From Desulfobulbus sp. (GTDB lineage: Bacteria > Desulfobacterota > Desulfobulbia > Desulfobulbales > Desulfobulbaceae), in contig JAQUEZ010000332.1 in assembly GCA_028684915.1 (NCBI GenBank), positions 1-6,007 of the forward strand: a stretch of DNA of 6,007 nucleotides, in the 5' to 3' direction. The position numbers and the translations under genes are program-made. This document shows, one piece after another, positions 5,347 to 6,007 of the stretch; position 1 is the first letter of the stretch; each line of letters opens with the position of its first letter. The notes under the pieces were generated by a model. The model was not told the DNA's origin and made no database searches. It was given only the letters and a program-made list of their open reading frames with translations.

Positions 5347-6007
5347 TCCTGGTTCGTTTATTCTGGCGGGTGTTGGAGACGGGATGAATCGCACGAGATC
5401 ATGAAATTGGCTGCTGAATGTGTTCGATCCATTTACGCGGAAGCGGCCGTCGCCACCGAACCTGCTGACAGGAAAGCCATTGCGTTGCATGCCAACAAAT
5501 CAGAAGCGCTTGTCCGGATGAAAGCCATGGCCGAGGGTGCTTCGTATAAATTGAGTATCACAGTGGACGCTTTTGATCGCAGTCCCTGGAAGCTCAACGT
5601 GCTGAACGGAACCATTGATTTGAAAAGCGGAACGTTATTTCCGCATGACCACACTGATCTGATTACCAAGCAGGCACCGGTGATGTATGACCCGGTAGCG
5701 ATGTGCCCAAGGTTCACACAATTCTTAGCGGAAATTTTTCCAGATACCATACTCGGTGGAGGGAATTTAAGCGTAATCCGATTCGTGCAGAAGTTTCTGG
5801 GATACTGTTTGACAAGTGACTGTCGAGAACAAATCCTGGCCATTGCGTGGGGGACGGGCGCTAATGGCAAATCCACGTTATTCAATGTAGTTCAGTCGAT
5901 AATGGGCGATTACGCCACCACAACGCCGGCGGAAACCTTGCTTGTGAAAAGGAATGAAGGCATCAACAACGACATTGCGGCTCTTCGCGGTTCGCGCTTT
6001 GTGTTGG
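5347..6007 (+). pseudogene. D5_N and SF3 helicase part of the interrupted primase-helicase (runs off the window)
   Basis: The frame of the preceding ORF stays open after the TAA to the last base, 220 codons. The first part completes D5_N (SWFVYSGGCWRRDE, then HEIMKLAAECVRSIYAEA and FDRSPWKLNVLNGTIDLKSG). The second is the beginning of a superfamily 3 helicase of the phage/plasmid primase P4 family, with Walker A GTGANGKST at 5851-5877 and then PAETLLVKRN and NNDIAALRGSRF. Walker B and the arginine finger lie beyond the window. SF3 helicases form hexamers that unwind origins in phages, plasmids and satellites. The first ATG after the stop is at 5401, with only a poor ribosome binding site, so a separate working protein is doubtful. 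If the TAA is an error, this belongs to one CDS from 4828. Confidence 0.75.

Overview
The window looks like bacterial DNA, most probably from a Gram-positive (Bacillota) lineage such as Clostridia or Negativicutes. The reasons are strong AGGAGG-type ribosome binding sites, free use of GTG and TTG starts, a clean sigma-A-type promoter (TTGCAA, 17-base spacer, TATAAT) and a primase module of a kind common in mobile elements. No rRNA or tRNA was seen, so the taxon is an inference. Every supported gene lies on the + strand.

Left part (1-2941). After about 150 bases with no clear gene come two well-formed genes 51 bases apart, probably one transcription unit. The first encodes a 504-residue protein with an N-terminal DUF4062 domain, a GHKL-like ATP-binding domain of the RecG-like/AlbA-associated regulator type, a linker made of a perfect GQVA tandem repeat, and a C-terminal winged helix. 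The second encodes a 408-residue, mostly helical protein of unknown function.

Middle part (2942-3263). This is a 322-base gap. Its left half could be an old coding remnant or hold a structured RNA. Its right half is AT-rich and carries a strong promoter with a perfect inverted repeat in the spacer.

Right part (3264-6007). This resembles the control and replication module of an integrative element, plasmid or phage satellite. It has a MerR-like DNA-binding protein (161 aa), then a short region dense in TTAAC/GTTAA motifs and hairpins, an excisionase-like helix-turn-helix protein (62 aa), a 57-residue unknown protein, and a primase-polymerase/helicase locus running off the right edge. The replication protein has its domains in the usual order: archaeo-eukaryotic primase (AEP/PrimPol), helical-bundle linker domain, D5_N, SF3 helicase with Walker A. 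Its coding is broken twice. A frame change at an ATGA stop/start overlap follows the PrimPol domain, and an in-frame TAA at 5344-5346 interrupts the start of D5_N. The locus is therefore a split replicase, a decaying pseudogene, or affected by sequencing error.

Working model (inference): the MerR-like regulator controls its own promoter and perhaps the downstream operon, the excisionase-like protein helps excision or acts as a second regulator, and the PrimPol-helicase initiates element replication. No integrase, attachment site or origin could be identified here. The element boundary, if there is one, most likely lies between 2942 and about 3190.
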